Positions 11,805 through 24,628 of a DNA stretch of 64,000 nt are shown here, one piece after another; the first letter of the stretch is position 1, and each line of letters begins with the position of its first letter. Origin of the DNA: Tetragonia tetragonoides (Eukaryota; Streptophyta; Magnoliopsida; Caryophyllales; Aizoaceae). The stretch is from the NCBI GenBank assembly GCA_038025085.1, contig CM076153.1, positions 18,513,001-18,577,000 of the forward strand, written 5' to 3'. The notes beneath the pieces are model-generated. The model saw only the letters and a program-made list of their open reading frames with translations, had not been told where the DNA came from and did not search any database. The translations under genes and the position numbers were made by a program.

Positions 11805-12897
11805 TTAAACTTGGTTGTTCACAGCAGGAGCAGCATTGTTGCGGTTGTTGTTGTTGTTGTTGTAACCCCCATTTCCACGGTAGTTACCACCATTACCACG
11901 ATAGCCATTGTTATTCCCACCACGATTGTAGTTGTTATCGCGGTTCTGCCCATTACCATTTCTACCTCGGCTCCAACATTCAGAAGCTTTGTGACCCGGC
12001 TTAATGCACTCATACCACTGCAACACGTCACCTCGGCAGTTCTTACCAGCATGCGTCTTGTTACAGCGAGTACAAGGCGTATTCCTTCTAGCCATTATCG
12101 TAGCTCGATGACTATTCGAGTCACGATTCTTATTCGCATTGCGGTTCTGACCACCTTGGTAGTTGTTGTTGCCATTCGGTCTTGGCCTCTTGTCGCCATT
12201 GTTCGACTGCGATGGATTGCCTTCGTCGCGCTTATTCATTCCCAAATGCGTGTCACGACGTCCAACAATCCTCTCCTAATTTAGGGTGTTGTCATAAGAT
12301 TCTTGAAAAGTGATAGATTGTCCAGCTACAAAATGTTGGATATCCCGTTTCAGTCCATCCTCGAACCTTTCGATTCGCTCGGCTTCAGTTGTCAGCAGAT
12401 TAGGAGCAAAGATAGCAAGCTCGTTGAACTTGGCAGCATACTCAGCCACAGAGAGCTTGCTTGTCCTGGCTTAACCCTTCAAACTCACGCTGCTTAAGGC
12501 GTCGTAGAGCACTAGGATAAAATCTAGCACGAATGGACACCTTAAAATGATCCCAATTAAAGTTCGGCGTTGCAAGCAAGTCCGTTCGCACATCGTTCAC
12601 CCACTTGTTAGCTTCGCCCTTCAGATAGTACGTCGCAGAGCTAACCTTCATATTGTTAGGCCGACTCGTAGCTAGGAACAACTTCTCAAACTCAATGATC
12701 CAAGTTTCTAGCTTTGTTGGATCGGCACCACCTTCGAACGTAGGAGGTTTAAGAGCGTCAAAATCTCGGAAACTACGCGCTGTAGAGGCTTGTGCGGTTT
12801 CCAGTTCCTCTTGGCGTGCCATCTGTCGTGCCATGATCTTGACCACATCGGTCAGACCATCCTCGAGTCTAGCGATTCTATTGGCGTTGGTTGTCAT
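11805..12897 (-). pseudogene. A1 gag with zinc knuckles (frameshifted)
   Basis: The capsid frame starts at the ATG at 12895-12897 (MTTNANRIARLEDGL), includes the retrotransposon-gag block (YYLKGEANKWVNDV, FYPSALRRLKQREF) and breaks near 12450. The nucleocapsid resumes in another frame (12245-11805) with CTRCNKTHAGKNC and a second knuckle in which the first Cys is Trp (WYECIKPGHKASEC). An Asn/Gly-rich tail follows. The product would package element RNA; both the frameshift and the damaged knuckle argue against function. Confidence 0.82.
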
Positions 12898-13585
12898 TTC
12901 GCGAATCTGAGAATATAAAAGTAATGGTATGAACACCATTCACACAATTTGCACATCTCGACCCATTAAGGTCTAATTGAGAGAAGTAGGTTGTAATTGA
13001 AACCTTTCTCTTGACATTTAGCATATAGCATATAAGTTTCGAGGATCGACCTTAAATTGTAGGTCTAAGCAACATACTTGCTTTATTTTTCTCAGTTCTC
13101 ATGCACAATAGTTCGATAGGCATGTAATACACTTTAGACATATAGGTTTCACATGAATAGACAAAGATGTTCATAATGCACATAAAGAGACTCCATACTA
13201 TTTTAATAGGGCAATCGATAATCACACTTAATCATATCGATATGCTTTAGCACTTGGCTCACAAGAGAGTTGATAATGCTCAACAAAAATTTTGCCATAA
13301 TTTCGACATGGATTTTCCATCATGTCACGACAATAAGAGATAGCATTCATGCTTTTAGTCAATCATGCAAATATGTGACACCACAATGATGTAAACAAAT
13401 CATAACGACTTTCATATAATCAAATGAAATAGTTTTGCAATAAGATAGATTGCAAAGTAGATAAGAGTCAAAAATATTTGTAGCTTAGGCAACTACACAC
13501 CATCATCAAACTTGACCACGCAAGGCCATCACAAAAGTGGAATAATGTTTCTAAACAAAACAACTAAATGTAGTCGACAAAATAA
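12898..13585 (-). other. A1 untranslated spacer between extra ORF and gag
   Basis: This AT-rich segment has no credible frame. It matches the equivalent spacer of A3 (39136-39805) over most of its length, so it is a conserved part of the element, probably leader for gag translation. Confidence 0.6.
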
Positions 13586-14577
13586 CTAAACAGCAACTGG
13601 GTTCTGCTTCGATCCAAGAGGCGTATCATCATCATCATCCCTCCTTGGCGTCACTTCCCTACAAGGCGTGTAAGGATGCTCGTCACCTCTGAACTTCTGA
13701 GGCATGAAGCGCCTTCTAAAGTTGTTCACAAGCTTGCGCTTCTTTGACCAGTAGCTCTCAAATATGTCCTTTGGAGCAGGTACTAGGATGTTTTATAAAC
13801 CTTCCATTCAAACTCAGACAAGCATAGCTCATTGCCAACACCCTTACAAGTAAGCGCCCAACGATTGCCTTTGCCGTGCTTCCCATCGTTGATGTAGCCA
13901 CTCCTCAGTACCACATCGTCATTCTTTTCCTTGAGACCTCTCCAAGGATGCAGGTTGGGTAAGCCAGCTAGTAAGAGTTCTACCCAGAAACCTTGGTGTA
14001 TCCTCGTACGGTTTTCATACTCGTAACGCTCGATCGTAGTGAATGCGCGATCGATGTAGGCACGGATGTCATTCAGCTCGGCATCAGTGCCAAAGAAAAG
14101 CTCCATAGGAGGAGACACATTAGCAGGAGGCGAAGGAGGTACAGAGTTGTTGTCGCTTGCATCACCAATATCCTCTATGTCTGGCATGCTAGGTGAATTA
14201 GGGACACCAGCTACATACTCAAATCGCATCTCTAGATCAACAGAGTTAGGCTCAACACTTGGCTCGTCAGCAGGAGCATCGTCAGCTTGAGGTTTGCACT
14301 CGGTAGGTTCCTCTTCAGAATCAGGATCCTCGTTAGCTTCCAAATCATGTTTAGGTTCTAATGGAACATCATCATCGCGAGCATCGTGCGCGGGTTGGTC
14401 CACCTCGAGCTCGTGCGCGCCAATGCCGTGCGCCTCGGGCTCGGGTGCAGCCTCGTCGTGCATCGGCTCATTATCGGAAATGTCTACGTACTCCACCTCG
14501 TTCTCGGGTGCAACGATCATCGCTCGTGGTTTTCTACCTCTAATCGACTTCATCGCGGTAAAACGAGTAATTGCCAT
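13586..14577 (-). pseudogene. Extra ORF upstream of gag in A1, one frameshift
   Basis: A sense frame starts 190 bp inside the element after the PBS and runs 264 codons to 13783. It then continues in another frame (PAPKDIFESYWSKKRK ... to TAG at 13586-13588). The switch coincides with an AAAA run (plus-strand tttt 13791-13794), so a single-base indel there is the simplest cause. Intact length would be about 330 residues. The N-terminus is basic (RGRKPR), the middle is a long D/E/P-rich acidic region, and the C-terminal part is structured-looking (GFWVELLLAGL, LHPWRGL, WALTCKG). No family is recognised. Extra ORFs before gag are known in some plant Ty3 lineages; I cannot tie this one to any of them. 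Function unknown. Confidence 0.65.
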
Positions 14578-14754
14578 CTACAAAAGGGCAATCAAACAAT
14601 AAGAACATTTAAATCACAATTAAGGTGATTTCAAGTGATTCTTTACTTCTAGGACTACTACGCTCAACGGCTTTAATTATATTTTACTTTCCCCAATAAT
14701 GAAACTAATCTTTATTAATTCATTTATTAAACCGATGCAACCTGTTAAACCTAG

Positions 14755-14767
14755 GGCTCTGATACCA
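14755..14767 (-). other. A1 primer binding site (initiator tRNA-Met)
   Basis: Element-sense TGGTATCAGAGCC sits two bases inside the 5' LTR end. This is the standard complement of the plant initiator tRNA-Met 3' end and marks where minus-strand DNA synthesis starts. Confidence 0.85.
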
Positions 14768-17700
14768 TTTTTAACACCCCCGAATTCGCAACGATTTCCA
14801 GGGAACTATCGACGTCGCTGTACACGACTCGACACCGCCGAACCGTCACGGACCCAAGGATTAGTTACTGCAACATTCATCGCTAAGGAATAAATGCTAA
14901 GCAGAAAGGAAAACTAGGTATCAAAGGAAGCATCTAAACAAATTAAACATAAATATCAGAGTTGTCTATCCAGCGGTCTTAAGTCCATTATAGTTTTATT
15001 ACAAGTTTGCCTTCAAGGGCACCAACCAAAAATCCCAATAATCCAAAGTAACCAATAATTCAACAGTTCTAGAGAGACAACCCACATTTAACCTTCTAGC
15101 AACCCATCCTCACACAGCTACACCTGCATTTTGGTTTCCGTGACGGAAACAAGGTACAGACAAAAAGAGAAGAAACAAAAGAAAACAAAAATCAGATAAA
15201 CTGAATAAACGTCGTCCATACCCAGTAAAAACACTTTCGCACACCTTACCTGAGTTTTAAAAGAATTATTGAATTTCATTTGCATGCACAAGTAGTCATA
15301 CAATCAAGCACACGCATACCCAATATTCAATTACATGCAATTCTTGCTTTAGTGATCATTCGAACATAAATAGATAAACCATCTTAATTAGAGTAATAAG
15401 AGAGCGAATATAACAACGATTACCTATACTGTTCATAGATAGATATAGACATGTCATGGACTTACTCTAGTGTATAGTCACACTACCTCTAACATAATAA
15501 TCGATATGTAGAGAATTAAACAATGGGGAATGATCCATCCCGAACACACTACGAGGTGTCCATAAAAGTAACTTGGGAATCACGCATCCCTAGACTACAT
15601 CAATTAGATAAGTCTCGATAGCTCGACTACTCCTAGGGATCCATTAGGAGTCTTATTCTCATTTACTTCAATTCACATACTTGCATTGATTAACATAGTG
15701 GTACAACGAGACCACGACATACTACTTCATTTCAAGCTCATGATAATGAATAAAAATAACGACGATAATGACATAAAGGAATATTAACAATAGTCATGCC
15801 TCATATATGTGAATATGTCTAACGAATTTTCGGCAGCACTTCGGCAGTAAATCATGATATCCAAAAATTACACTTTCACAAATAACATCAAGATATAATA
15901 GTAGGTCCTCATTAACACTCAATAATATCCCGTTCCAAATAGCACACATTATTATATCATAATAATATTAGAAATTCAACATCGCCATAATTAAACATTA
16001 ATTAGCATATGAATTAATTACTTAACAAAACTTCATAAACTTATCATACTTAATATAATTCATATTTATAGCGAAGAATATATTTAAAATTCTCATAATT
16101 AACGACGATATAATTTAATCATGCTTCGCATATTAAATTCACAATAATAATCAATTAGCACACACTACAAAAAAAATGCTACTTCTCCACGCTTGAATCT
16201 TTGGTTTTCCACGCTTATAAGCGTAGAAAAATATTCTTTTCCCCGCTTTTAAAAGCGTGGAAAAAATCAATGTGGAGATCCACCACGCTTTGTAGTGTCA
16301 TATTTAGTCACGCCTTTTACAATAGATAATTTTACTTTCTCTACACTTTTGATTGTCACATTTTAGTTGTCATTTACACCTACTTAAAAGGTGGGAAATT
16401 GCTTACCTCACTTAAAAGTGTGACAAAAACTTAGCGGAAACTAATTTTGATGCACCCTCACAAATTTTGGCGGGAAGAGATTTACAAATTCGATGTATGT
16501 CACATAAAAGATACTCCGTATATCAAAGTAAGCTCATGTTATTCCTCCACTTGCGGAAAAAAGAGAGTATACATGTACAATTTTGTAGGGGATTGCTTGC
16601 CTACAAACCCCGGCAGAAGCAATCACCTCTAGAGTCTCAACAATATAAAAGAACTAGCTAGCCAAAAAAAACCTCACACTGGCTGAAACTAGCTATATTA
16701 ATATCCTTATAAACAAAAAGAAACTACAATAAACTCGAAATTGAATCAACTTGCAGATTTGAGTAATTGAACCAGAGGATTTGTTGAAGAGCCTGCCATT
16801 TAGCTCCATCCAGATTCATAACTGCTGAAAAACTCTCCCTTGTAGCTCCCAGATTCTTTTTCTAGTATCTGGTATCTGAATGGAAAAACCAAACAAATCA
16901 AACATTGAGTTTGCATAGGAAAGGAAGAGAAATTATGAAATCTCTTTATGCTGGTCCACTAACTACTGCCATTTACCACAACTCGATAGCCAGCAACCAC
17001 AAGGTATTTAGAGGCTCCAATTCACAAATCAAACAGATGGTGTATTTGATCAAATTCATATCATAATCAGAGTAGTTGAGTTGTTTCTGACTTAATTAGT
17101 TATTTGTTTTTCTATTGGAAGGCTTTTAAAAACCTTATGGAACTTAGTAATGTTGTACTTGGGCATTTACATAAATGAAAATAGATTATTACTATTCAAA
17201 AGAAAGAAGTTGAACCAAAATTATTACCTGGCCAGTAGAACCTCTTGTACTCATCAGCTTTGTACTTGGGCATCTTGGAGATAGTCTGCCTACTCATCAC
17301 AAACTTCATTGATTTGTTCCGGAGTGTAAGCATTTTCTCCATGAAATTACTACAACATAAGACAACCACCCAGCTAATAAGAGCAAATCTTGCCTCATTT
17401 AGAGTAGCATCAAGTATTGGAAGAGAAATCAAGGACTAGATCAGACATGCTACTTGTTTTATTTTTAGTAAGTCTGCTTCTTGTGAGACAATTTCAACCA
17501 TGTTACACTTTAAATTTGGGAAAACTCAAAGCATGAAAGTTACAGCTCTCATTCTAGTATTTCCGTAGCATTTTGAATCGCCTCGTTTAGATTTCGGACG
17601 AGAGAGTTATGACCAAAATACAGAATAGCTATTGAAACTGCTTAGAAAGACTAGTTCAGCTCATTTTCTACAGTGGGTATCCATTTGCATTCCAAATCAC

Positions 17701-20198
17701 AAATGAGCTAAAATAGTATCTTTGGCACACAAGCATAAAAGACTAAGACTTAGAGATAAATTATATGGTCATTTGGGCACTTATCAGCCACCCAACAGAC
17801 ATGGTAAGACATATCAAAACCACACCAGGAATACGAATAGCAATGTACACCAAACAAGAAACACTAAAACTAAAATTGAAAAGTATTGATTACAAGTAAC
17901 AGTAGAGTCAAATACGAGAAAATGAGGACAAAGAAACCAAAAGTACCACAACAAATATCTTACACAGGGGCATCACAATTCAACACCAAACTTTAAATCT
18001 ACCAAGCTAACATGGGAATAATTTGCATTTAGTTGATACCTTGAGCAGAAGAGTGTTAACAGGTGAAGTCTCAGATGACTTTTTCAATTGCTTTTGTCTT
18101 TCACCATCAGTATACCAATCTCAACTGCCAACTGAACAAGGAGGGAAGAAAATCCAAAACAACAAATAATCTTACATATCCAGCACACCAATAAAAGGCA
18201 TATGCTTGTTCCCCCCCCCCCCCCTCACCCTACACCACAAATAAAAAATAGTCATAATCCTTGAGCTAAGCCTCATCTTTATACAAACAAGAAGTCTCAC
18301 ATAAGTCTTGAGTTGCTTCTAAGAATCAAGAAACTGATTATATAACTGATTCAACTTCTACCAGTTATGTATTGTGCAAGAGTTACCTCTAAGTTCAACC
18401 TACACAAGTACATTGATGTCCTGATCTGCCGTTCCAAGCATAATACAAAATTTAAATATTTGAAATCATGGAAACAGAAAACTAAAACAAAGCACAATCT
18501 TCAGAGCATAAAATATGTGCAATCAATAGTTGGATACTATAGGTGATTGAATACAACACTAGCAGCCATGTTTATATAATTAAAGTGGAGGAAACTTTCA
18601 ACAAGTCCTTACCAGCTATGCATATTACTATGCAGCAAAATTACTCTCTTGTATCTTACTAGTCACACTCACACATCTTACAAACTAAGTGAACAAAGCA
18701 TTTAATTCATAAGGCTATACACATTAACATGGTAATTGCGGGCTTAGTATAATTCAAAGCACTATTTTGAACTCTCAACCGATGTTTTGCTCTGAAACAT
18801 AACAATTTTGTCGTTTCTGAAATTTTTTTCTTCACCTAGTACCAAAGTACCAACTGTCTAACATAGCATTAGTAGGCTCTCTGAGCTTAAGTCTATCTTA
18901 GATGGACCTTTACATCATTTGCTGAAAGTTACCAACACAAGGTAAGACAAAAAAGAAAACAGATGCAGCAACATCAGGTATGCAGACCAAGACTAAGCTG
19001 CATCATCACCAAAACTGCAATGCAGCAACAACATCATCAAATATCAATTCAGCAAGCAACAACAGTTCTGCAGCTTCAATGACAAAACGTGGGTACCTTC
19101 CTATTTGATATGCATAGATACTTCTACTTGTGCACTGAGTTCTGATTTTACAGCATTATAACAAGGAAAAATGGTTACGCACGCAGAAAGATTGTATGGA
19201 CCATGAATCGTGGGTGCCTTCCTACTCACACATCATTTCTTGTTTTAACAGGTTTAGACTCCCTACTCGGACATCATTTCATTGTCTAAGAATTTGGGGG
19301 CTATTAGATTAGAGAACGCTTTGCGCCTTTAATTACTACAATCTGATATATCATGGCAGAGGATAAGGTGACAGGACTGCAACCTAATGTAATAGAAGAT
19401 CCAACAGTTAATCCAGCATACTAAACGGAGGAAACACATCACTAATACTGACTACAAACTTGTTTTCCAATTAAATCCAAGCTAATTCTGTCAAGATGAA
19501 CATGGAGACAAGCAAGATCTACAACAACTTTACAAAAAGTAATCAACTCGCAGACATCCTTGCGAAAAATACAGCTCTTGATCTAGCTAACTTAACTATT
19601 TTTGTGCTACCTTTGTAATAGAAAAAAAAAAATGTAACAAATGACCCAAAAGTTAATCCAGCACACTAGACCTTTGTTCAACCATTTTACAAGAGTTCAC
19701 AAATAAAACATAATTCAAGTTCTTTCAGGGAAGTACGAAAGTCAAACACTTTCCTACTGTACCAAGTGTACAATCGGAGGTAAGAACCAAACTAGAGCTT
19801 ATATTATTAGAGTCACTATCCAGAATTAAGGGGAAGGAACCCATTAATGACAAAGGACTCATAACATGGGCGCAATTGTGCATATTTTAACCAAAATTTA
19901 CAAACCCAAAGCTTATTTTTGTAATGTACAGTACCTATGGATATATAGTTACAGAAATTTTATGCCTTGTAGGAAAATCATAATCAATTAAAGATGGTAA
20001 CAACAAAAATCCCATGCTGTCACGAATGGAAAATTGGAACAGACAGATTAGGGTTCTAATCTTCGACCTATTACAGACCCATTTTCTATATCATTATCAA
20101 TGTTTAAATTAGCCCAATTTCTATATCAATCATACTGAGAAAATGCTATAGAAAAGAAAGTAGTCGAAAGTAAATAATAGACGAAACGATATGCCCAA

Positions 20199-20288
20199 AT
20201 TGAATGTAAAATTGAGGGAATTGAATGTAAAATTGAGGGAATTGAATGTAAAATTGAGGGAATTGAATGTAAAATTGAGGGAATTGAA
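20199..20288. repeat. Four exact 21-bp tandem units inside the CACTA element
   Basis: The unit ATTGAATGTAAAATTGAGGG plus A repeats at 20199, 20220, 20241 and 20262 without spacers, followed by a partial copy. A minus-strand reading gives repeated SIPSILH, a by-product. Confidence 0.9.
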
Positions 20289-20710
20289 ATATACCTTGTG
20301 TCATTCAAATTCCAAACACCTGCTTTCTCTCCCTTCGCCTCTGAAGTTTGTGCGTTGCTCTCTCTATTTGCCAATGTAATAGCTACCCTGCTCGTTCTCT
20401 CACACTCACTCACTCTTTCTCTCTCTTCCTCTTTGTAATTCTGGGCTGTGCATGTTTGCTCTCAATGGAGCAAGTTGTGAGGAACGACGTGCGATTGTGC
20501 GAACAGTTCAAAGTAATTAGGTTTTCTTTTCATTTTCTCCCTTTTCCTTTTTGTCTTTCTTTTTGGTGTGATTTCCTCAAATATACATCATTCACAAACT
20601 AATTCCCAAATTAGCTTCGGTTGAAAACTATTTCCCCACATATACACCACGTAGGATCGGACTGTAGACTGGAAGCGAATTAAAATTTTTTTTTTATAGC
20701 GAAAGGAAAA

Positions 20711-20780
20711 GCCGCTGTGGGCCACAGCGGCTTAAGTGCGCCAGCGCGGCTCTTAAGTAAGCCGCTGTCGCCCACAGCGG
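20711..20780. repeat. Paired GC-rich hairpins in the CACTA element
   Basis: Arms GCCGCTGTGG and CCACAGCGGC form a near-perfect inverted repeat at 20711-20731. A second (GCCGCTGT ... ACAGCGG) lies at 20761-20780. They are separated by a short GC-rich segment flanked by CTTAAGT copies. This could be subterminal sequence of another DNA transposon caught inside. Confidence 0.6.
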
Positions 20781-22955
20781 TTCATTTTCTTTCTATTTTT
20801 TAATATACAATACCTCTGTGACCATTCGAATCACTCTCACCCCCGCGATCATTCCTCACACTACCCTGCTCTCCCTCCCCCGCGTTCGCTGCTACCCCCC
20901 TCCCCCGCCGTGTGCTCAGTCCTCGCCGTGCGCTGCTACCCCCCTCTCGTGGTCAGGCTCGTCGTCAGCGTCGCCGGTCATCCTCGCCGTGCGGTCATTC
21001 TACAGTCGGTAACCCAAAATTTGTTGAAGCCCTAATCTTTTAGGGAAAGTTTGAGAAAAGGTAATTCTTTACCCTAATTTCATGCGTTTAGTTCTAGATT
21101 TTGCAAAAGGTTGAGTCTTTATTTGAATCGGGCTATAATTTGTGAGGAGTAGAACCCTAATTTTGAGATTATGCTATTTTGTTAGTTTTTTGCTTTAGTC
21201 TGTGTCTCGTGTTTTCTTTTTGTCAGTTTTGGTTATTTCTCTGTTTTTTGCTGAGGTACAATAAGTCACAATTTTGAAGAAAACCTTCGTTCCAAAATTC
21301 ATGGATAGCCTATTGTACAGTTATATTGTTCAGTCACATAAAAATTGGGCAATGCAGGTAAACACCAGACTAACAATCAAAAAGCTCTGATCAATTTGCC
21401 AATCTCTGTTATTGCATTGTGATTATTTAGTTCTGAATTTTCATAGTATTTCTGGTTACATGGTACTGTAGTTTCATTTTCCTTTTTTTTCTCTTTAAGC
21501 GATAAGTCAAGTCAAATTCGTGAAAAATTAAGGCGCTAAGGTGGTCGGTTTTCTAGCAGTTAGCCACTCAGCTTAAGTTTTTAACAAAACCCGCCTCCTC
21601 AATTAAAAGCGTGGTAAATTTCGTGATTCTCCACGTTTTTAATTATGGAGAATCTCTCTACACTTAAAAGTGTAGCAAACCTCCGTAGTTTTTCTTGACG
21701 GGTTGACGCTTTGTAAAGCGTGGAAAAAAAAGTGTCCTCTATCAAGAAATTTGTTGTAGTGACATAACACATCAAAATAGTTTTGATGGGGCTTTGGAAA
21801 GAGGTAGGCACAATCGCTTACCTAACAAACGCTCACTACGCGGTAAGTAACTTGGCTAATCACAACCCGATCACGCTTGTTCGTTTGGTCCTAATTAAAA
21901 ACAATTACCGAGACATAATTAGTAAATACGAAAATCCAAACAGTACTGAAACTGTAAACTAATATTTTTATTAAATTCCTTGATTTATTCCAACCAATCT
22001 AAGCTTTTGAAAATCCGGATTCAGACTCCAAACGAGTACAGAAAAAATAAAAACAATTATTGACAAATACTGAAAATACGAAATTAAGTAAAACGAAATT
22101 ATTAAACGAAACCCTAATCGGTTTTTCGAGTCTAGGCCGTGATACACCAAGCATGGGGACCCACGACCTAACCCACCACCAAGACCACCACCCACCGACC
22201 ACCATGGTCGGCGGTGGCTCGCCGGAGCACCGGCGACGGAGGAGAGAGAGAGCGAGAGAGATCGCAAGAGAGAGAGAGAGAGGGAGAGAGAGAGCGACTG
22301 GCAGGGCCCAGTCGCGTCGGCCACTCGCCGGCGACCACCCAGGCGCGGCGGTGGCGCGACAGTCGCGGCTCACCAAAACAGGGGAAGGGGAAAAATAGAG
22401 CATGAAAGAGAGAGAAAGAAAGAGAGAGAAAGAGAGAGAGGGAAGGGGATTACCGGCGGGGAAGAGGAGGCCGGTGGCTGGCCAGGTGGCCGGCGACAGC
22501 AGGGGGAGAGAGAGAGAAGGTGTGCGGTGGAGAAAGAGAAACCGTGAGGGAGGAGAGAGAGAGAGAATTGGAGTTTTTGGCTCAGTTTTGTAAACTGATC
22601 AACTGACCCATCTCTTAGCTTATATAGGTGCCCAATCAAGGAAAGTCAAAACCTACTAGACCTAGGATTATTTTCTGATTTAATTGCTAATTAAAAATAA
22701 TTAAAACTAATTAAATGCTAGTTAAAACCAATTAAAACAATATGAATAAGCCTTATTCATATACAAAATCATTTTAATTAAATCCCTCAATTTGATAATT
22801 ATAAATCCCGAAACTCCCATAATAATAATTAATATTATTATGCTTAATTTGAGTAAATCGAATCGTTAAATAAATATACGATTTAAATCTCCGAAACTAT
22901 TTATAAATAAAATATAAATCGATATTATAATTATAGAAAATATTGGGGTATCACA

Positions 22956-24628
22956 GGCAATGTCAAAATAGGTGCACTTGTAAGACGTTTCTTCAACTCT
23001 TGGAAAGCAGTCTCACACTTGTCAGACCATACAAACTTCGCCGTTTTCTTCATCAAGTTCGTGATTGGTTGCGCAATCTTTGAAAAACCTTCTACAAATC
23101 GTCTATAGTAGCCAGCGAGTCCAAGAAAACTTCGAACTTTGGTCACGGTCGTCGGTCTTGGCCAATCTGTAACAGCTCGAATCTTCTCCGGATCTACGAC
23201 CACTCAATCCTTAGACACCACGTGTCCTAACAAAGATACCGTGTCTAAACAAAACTCACACTTAGACAACTTGGCGTAAAGTTGATGTCTTTGCAGAATC
23301 TCCAAAACAGTATGTAAGTGTTGCTCATGCTCTTCGGCGTTCTTCGAGTAAACCAGAATATCATTGATAAAGACTACATCGAACTGGTCTAGGTAAGACT
23401 AAAACGTACGGTTCATCAAGTCCATAAACTTCGCAGGCGCATTCGTCAACCCAAAAGGCATCACAGTGAACTCGTAGTGCCCATACCTCGTCCTAAACGC
23501 AGTCTTCACAATATCAGGCTCGGAAATCCTCAACTGATGGTATCCTGATCGTAGGTCTATCTTTGAGAAAATAGACGCTCCACACAGTTGGTCAAACATA
23601 TCGCCAATTCTGGAAAGTGGGTATCTATTCTTGATCGTGATCTTGTTCAACTCGGTAGTCGATGCATAGTCTTATACTACCATCCTTCTCCCGTACAAAC
23701 AAAACAGGAGCACCCCAAGACGATACACTCGGGCTTATGTATCCCTTTTCTAACAAATCCTCTAGTTGTGTTTTCAGTTCCTTCATCTCAGAAGGTGCTA
23801 TATGATACGGTGCGTTCGAAATTGGTGCAGAACCTGGAGCTAGGTCGATCGTAAAGTCAATAATGCATTGTGGAGACATTCCGGGAATCTCTTCGGGAAA
23901 AACGTCAGCGTACTCGGAAACTACAGGAATAGGCCGCGGAGCTTCCGTCTCGCGACTCGTATCCACCATATGACAAAGGTAAATCGCTTCACCCTTAGTC
24001 ACGTACTCTTTGACCTTCATAGTCGCCATCACCTTTAGCTTAGGCTTGACTACAACTCCTCGATAAGTGATCCTTTTACCTTTAGGTACTCGCAAAGAAA
24101 TGCGTTGTTCGAAGCACTCTATCTTAGCCCTATACTTGTACAACCAATGCATTCCCAAAATAACGTCAAAATCACCTAATTCGAACTAAATCAAGTCTGC
24201 AGGTAGCTCGGAACCAGCGATCCTAATCGAACACTTCTCGTACAAATGAATTACAATTAACATTCACCCCATTTGGCATCGTAATGTTCGCCCTATACAA
24301 TGAAATAGGTTCTAGGCCGATCATAGATGCAAAGTTCTTGGAAAGAAAAGAATGCAATGCACCACTATCAAACAAAACAAAAGCGTGAAAAGAATTAACA
24401 AGAAAAGTACCAGCGATCGCGTTCGGGTTTGCTTCTGCCTCATTGCGATTCATCATTCTGCCATTTAACCCTCTATTGATGTTGTTGTTGTTCGGCACGG
24501 GATTACAGTTGCAGGAGCTTGTGCCTGGTTGTTCACAGCAGGAGCAGCATTGTTGCGGTTTGTTGTTGTTATTGTAACCCCCGTTTCCACGGTAGTTACC
24601 ACCATTACCACGATAGCCATTTTTATTC
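22956..24628 (-). pseudogene. A3 fragment: RT, protease and gag tail
   Basis: This is A-family pol read upstream from the RT thumb ([19 protein letters not shown]) through [24 protein letters not shown] and the protease region (VLFDSGALHSFLSK) to the Gly/Asn-rich gag tail. The FIDD region reads from a frameshifted stretch near 23370. It ends exactly where the B LTR begins. The downstream half of A3 pol and its 3' LTR are absent, replaced by A1 and the host-like sequence beyond it. Protease DSGA is followed by Leu rather than Thr. Confidence 0.82.

Larger units (their letters stand above)
16163..21761. mobile_element. CACTA (En/Spm-type) DNA transposon, apparently non-autonomous
   Basis: The ends are CACTACAAAAAAAAT at the left and ...ATTTGTTGTAGTG at the right. 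It is flanked by the 3-bp duplication ACA (16160-16162 and 21762-21764), and the LTR sequence joins perfectly when element and one ACA are removed. Subterminal arrays of CCACGCTT/AAGCGTGG in both orientations occupy about 16190-16310 and 21600-21730, as transposase-binding repeats do in this superfamily. The 5.6-kb interior has no frame longer than about 100 residues and nothing like a transposase. A poly-C run at about 18210 and scattered short frames (for example 17196-17432, minus) are not recognisable. The interior may be captured or decayed host sequence. Confidence 0.85.
5996..22955 (-). mobile_element. Tekay/Del-like chromovirus A1 (Ty3), 3' LTR truncated, 5' LTR split by a CACTA element
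   Basis: Element order on the minus strand is 5' LTR (22955-14770, interrupted), tRNA-Met PBS, an extra ORF, gag, pol with a C-terminal chromodomain, polypurine tract, and 3' LTR (8017-5996). Chromodomain type and primer site suit the Tekay/Del lineage. The 3' LTR stops at about 5996, where similarity to the other copies ends, so roughly 0.6 kb and the 3' target duplication are missing. The 5' flank (22956 onward) is pol of a related copy, A3. Coding regions are frameshifted, so the copy cannot move unaided. Confidence 0.85.
14770..22955 (-). repeat. A1 5' LTR, interrupted by CACTA
   Basis: In element sense it starts TGTGATACCCC at 22955 and ends at 14770. Removing the CACTA element and one ACA copy leaves about 2584 bp, close to the A4 LTR (2651 bp). 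The terminal TGTTACA of the family reads TGTTAAA here, so the LTR tip has mutated. Confidence 0.85.

Noticed and set aside
17196..17439. Possible exon in the CACTA interior
   Set aside because: One short frame without a recognised domain or supported splice partners; too weak to call a gene.
20199..20288. CRISPR-like array
   Set aside because: Contiguous 21-bp tandem without spacers in a plant transposon.
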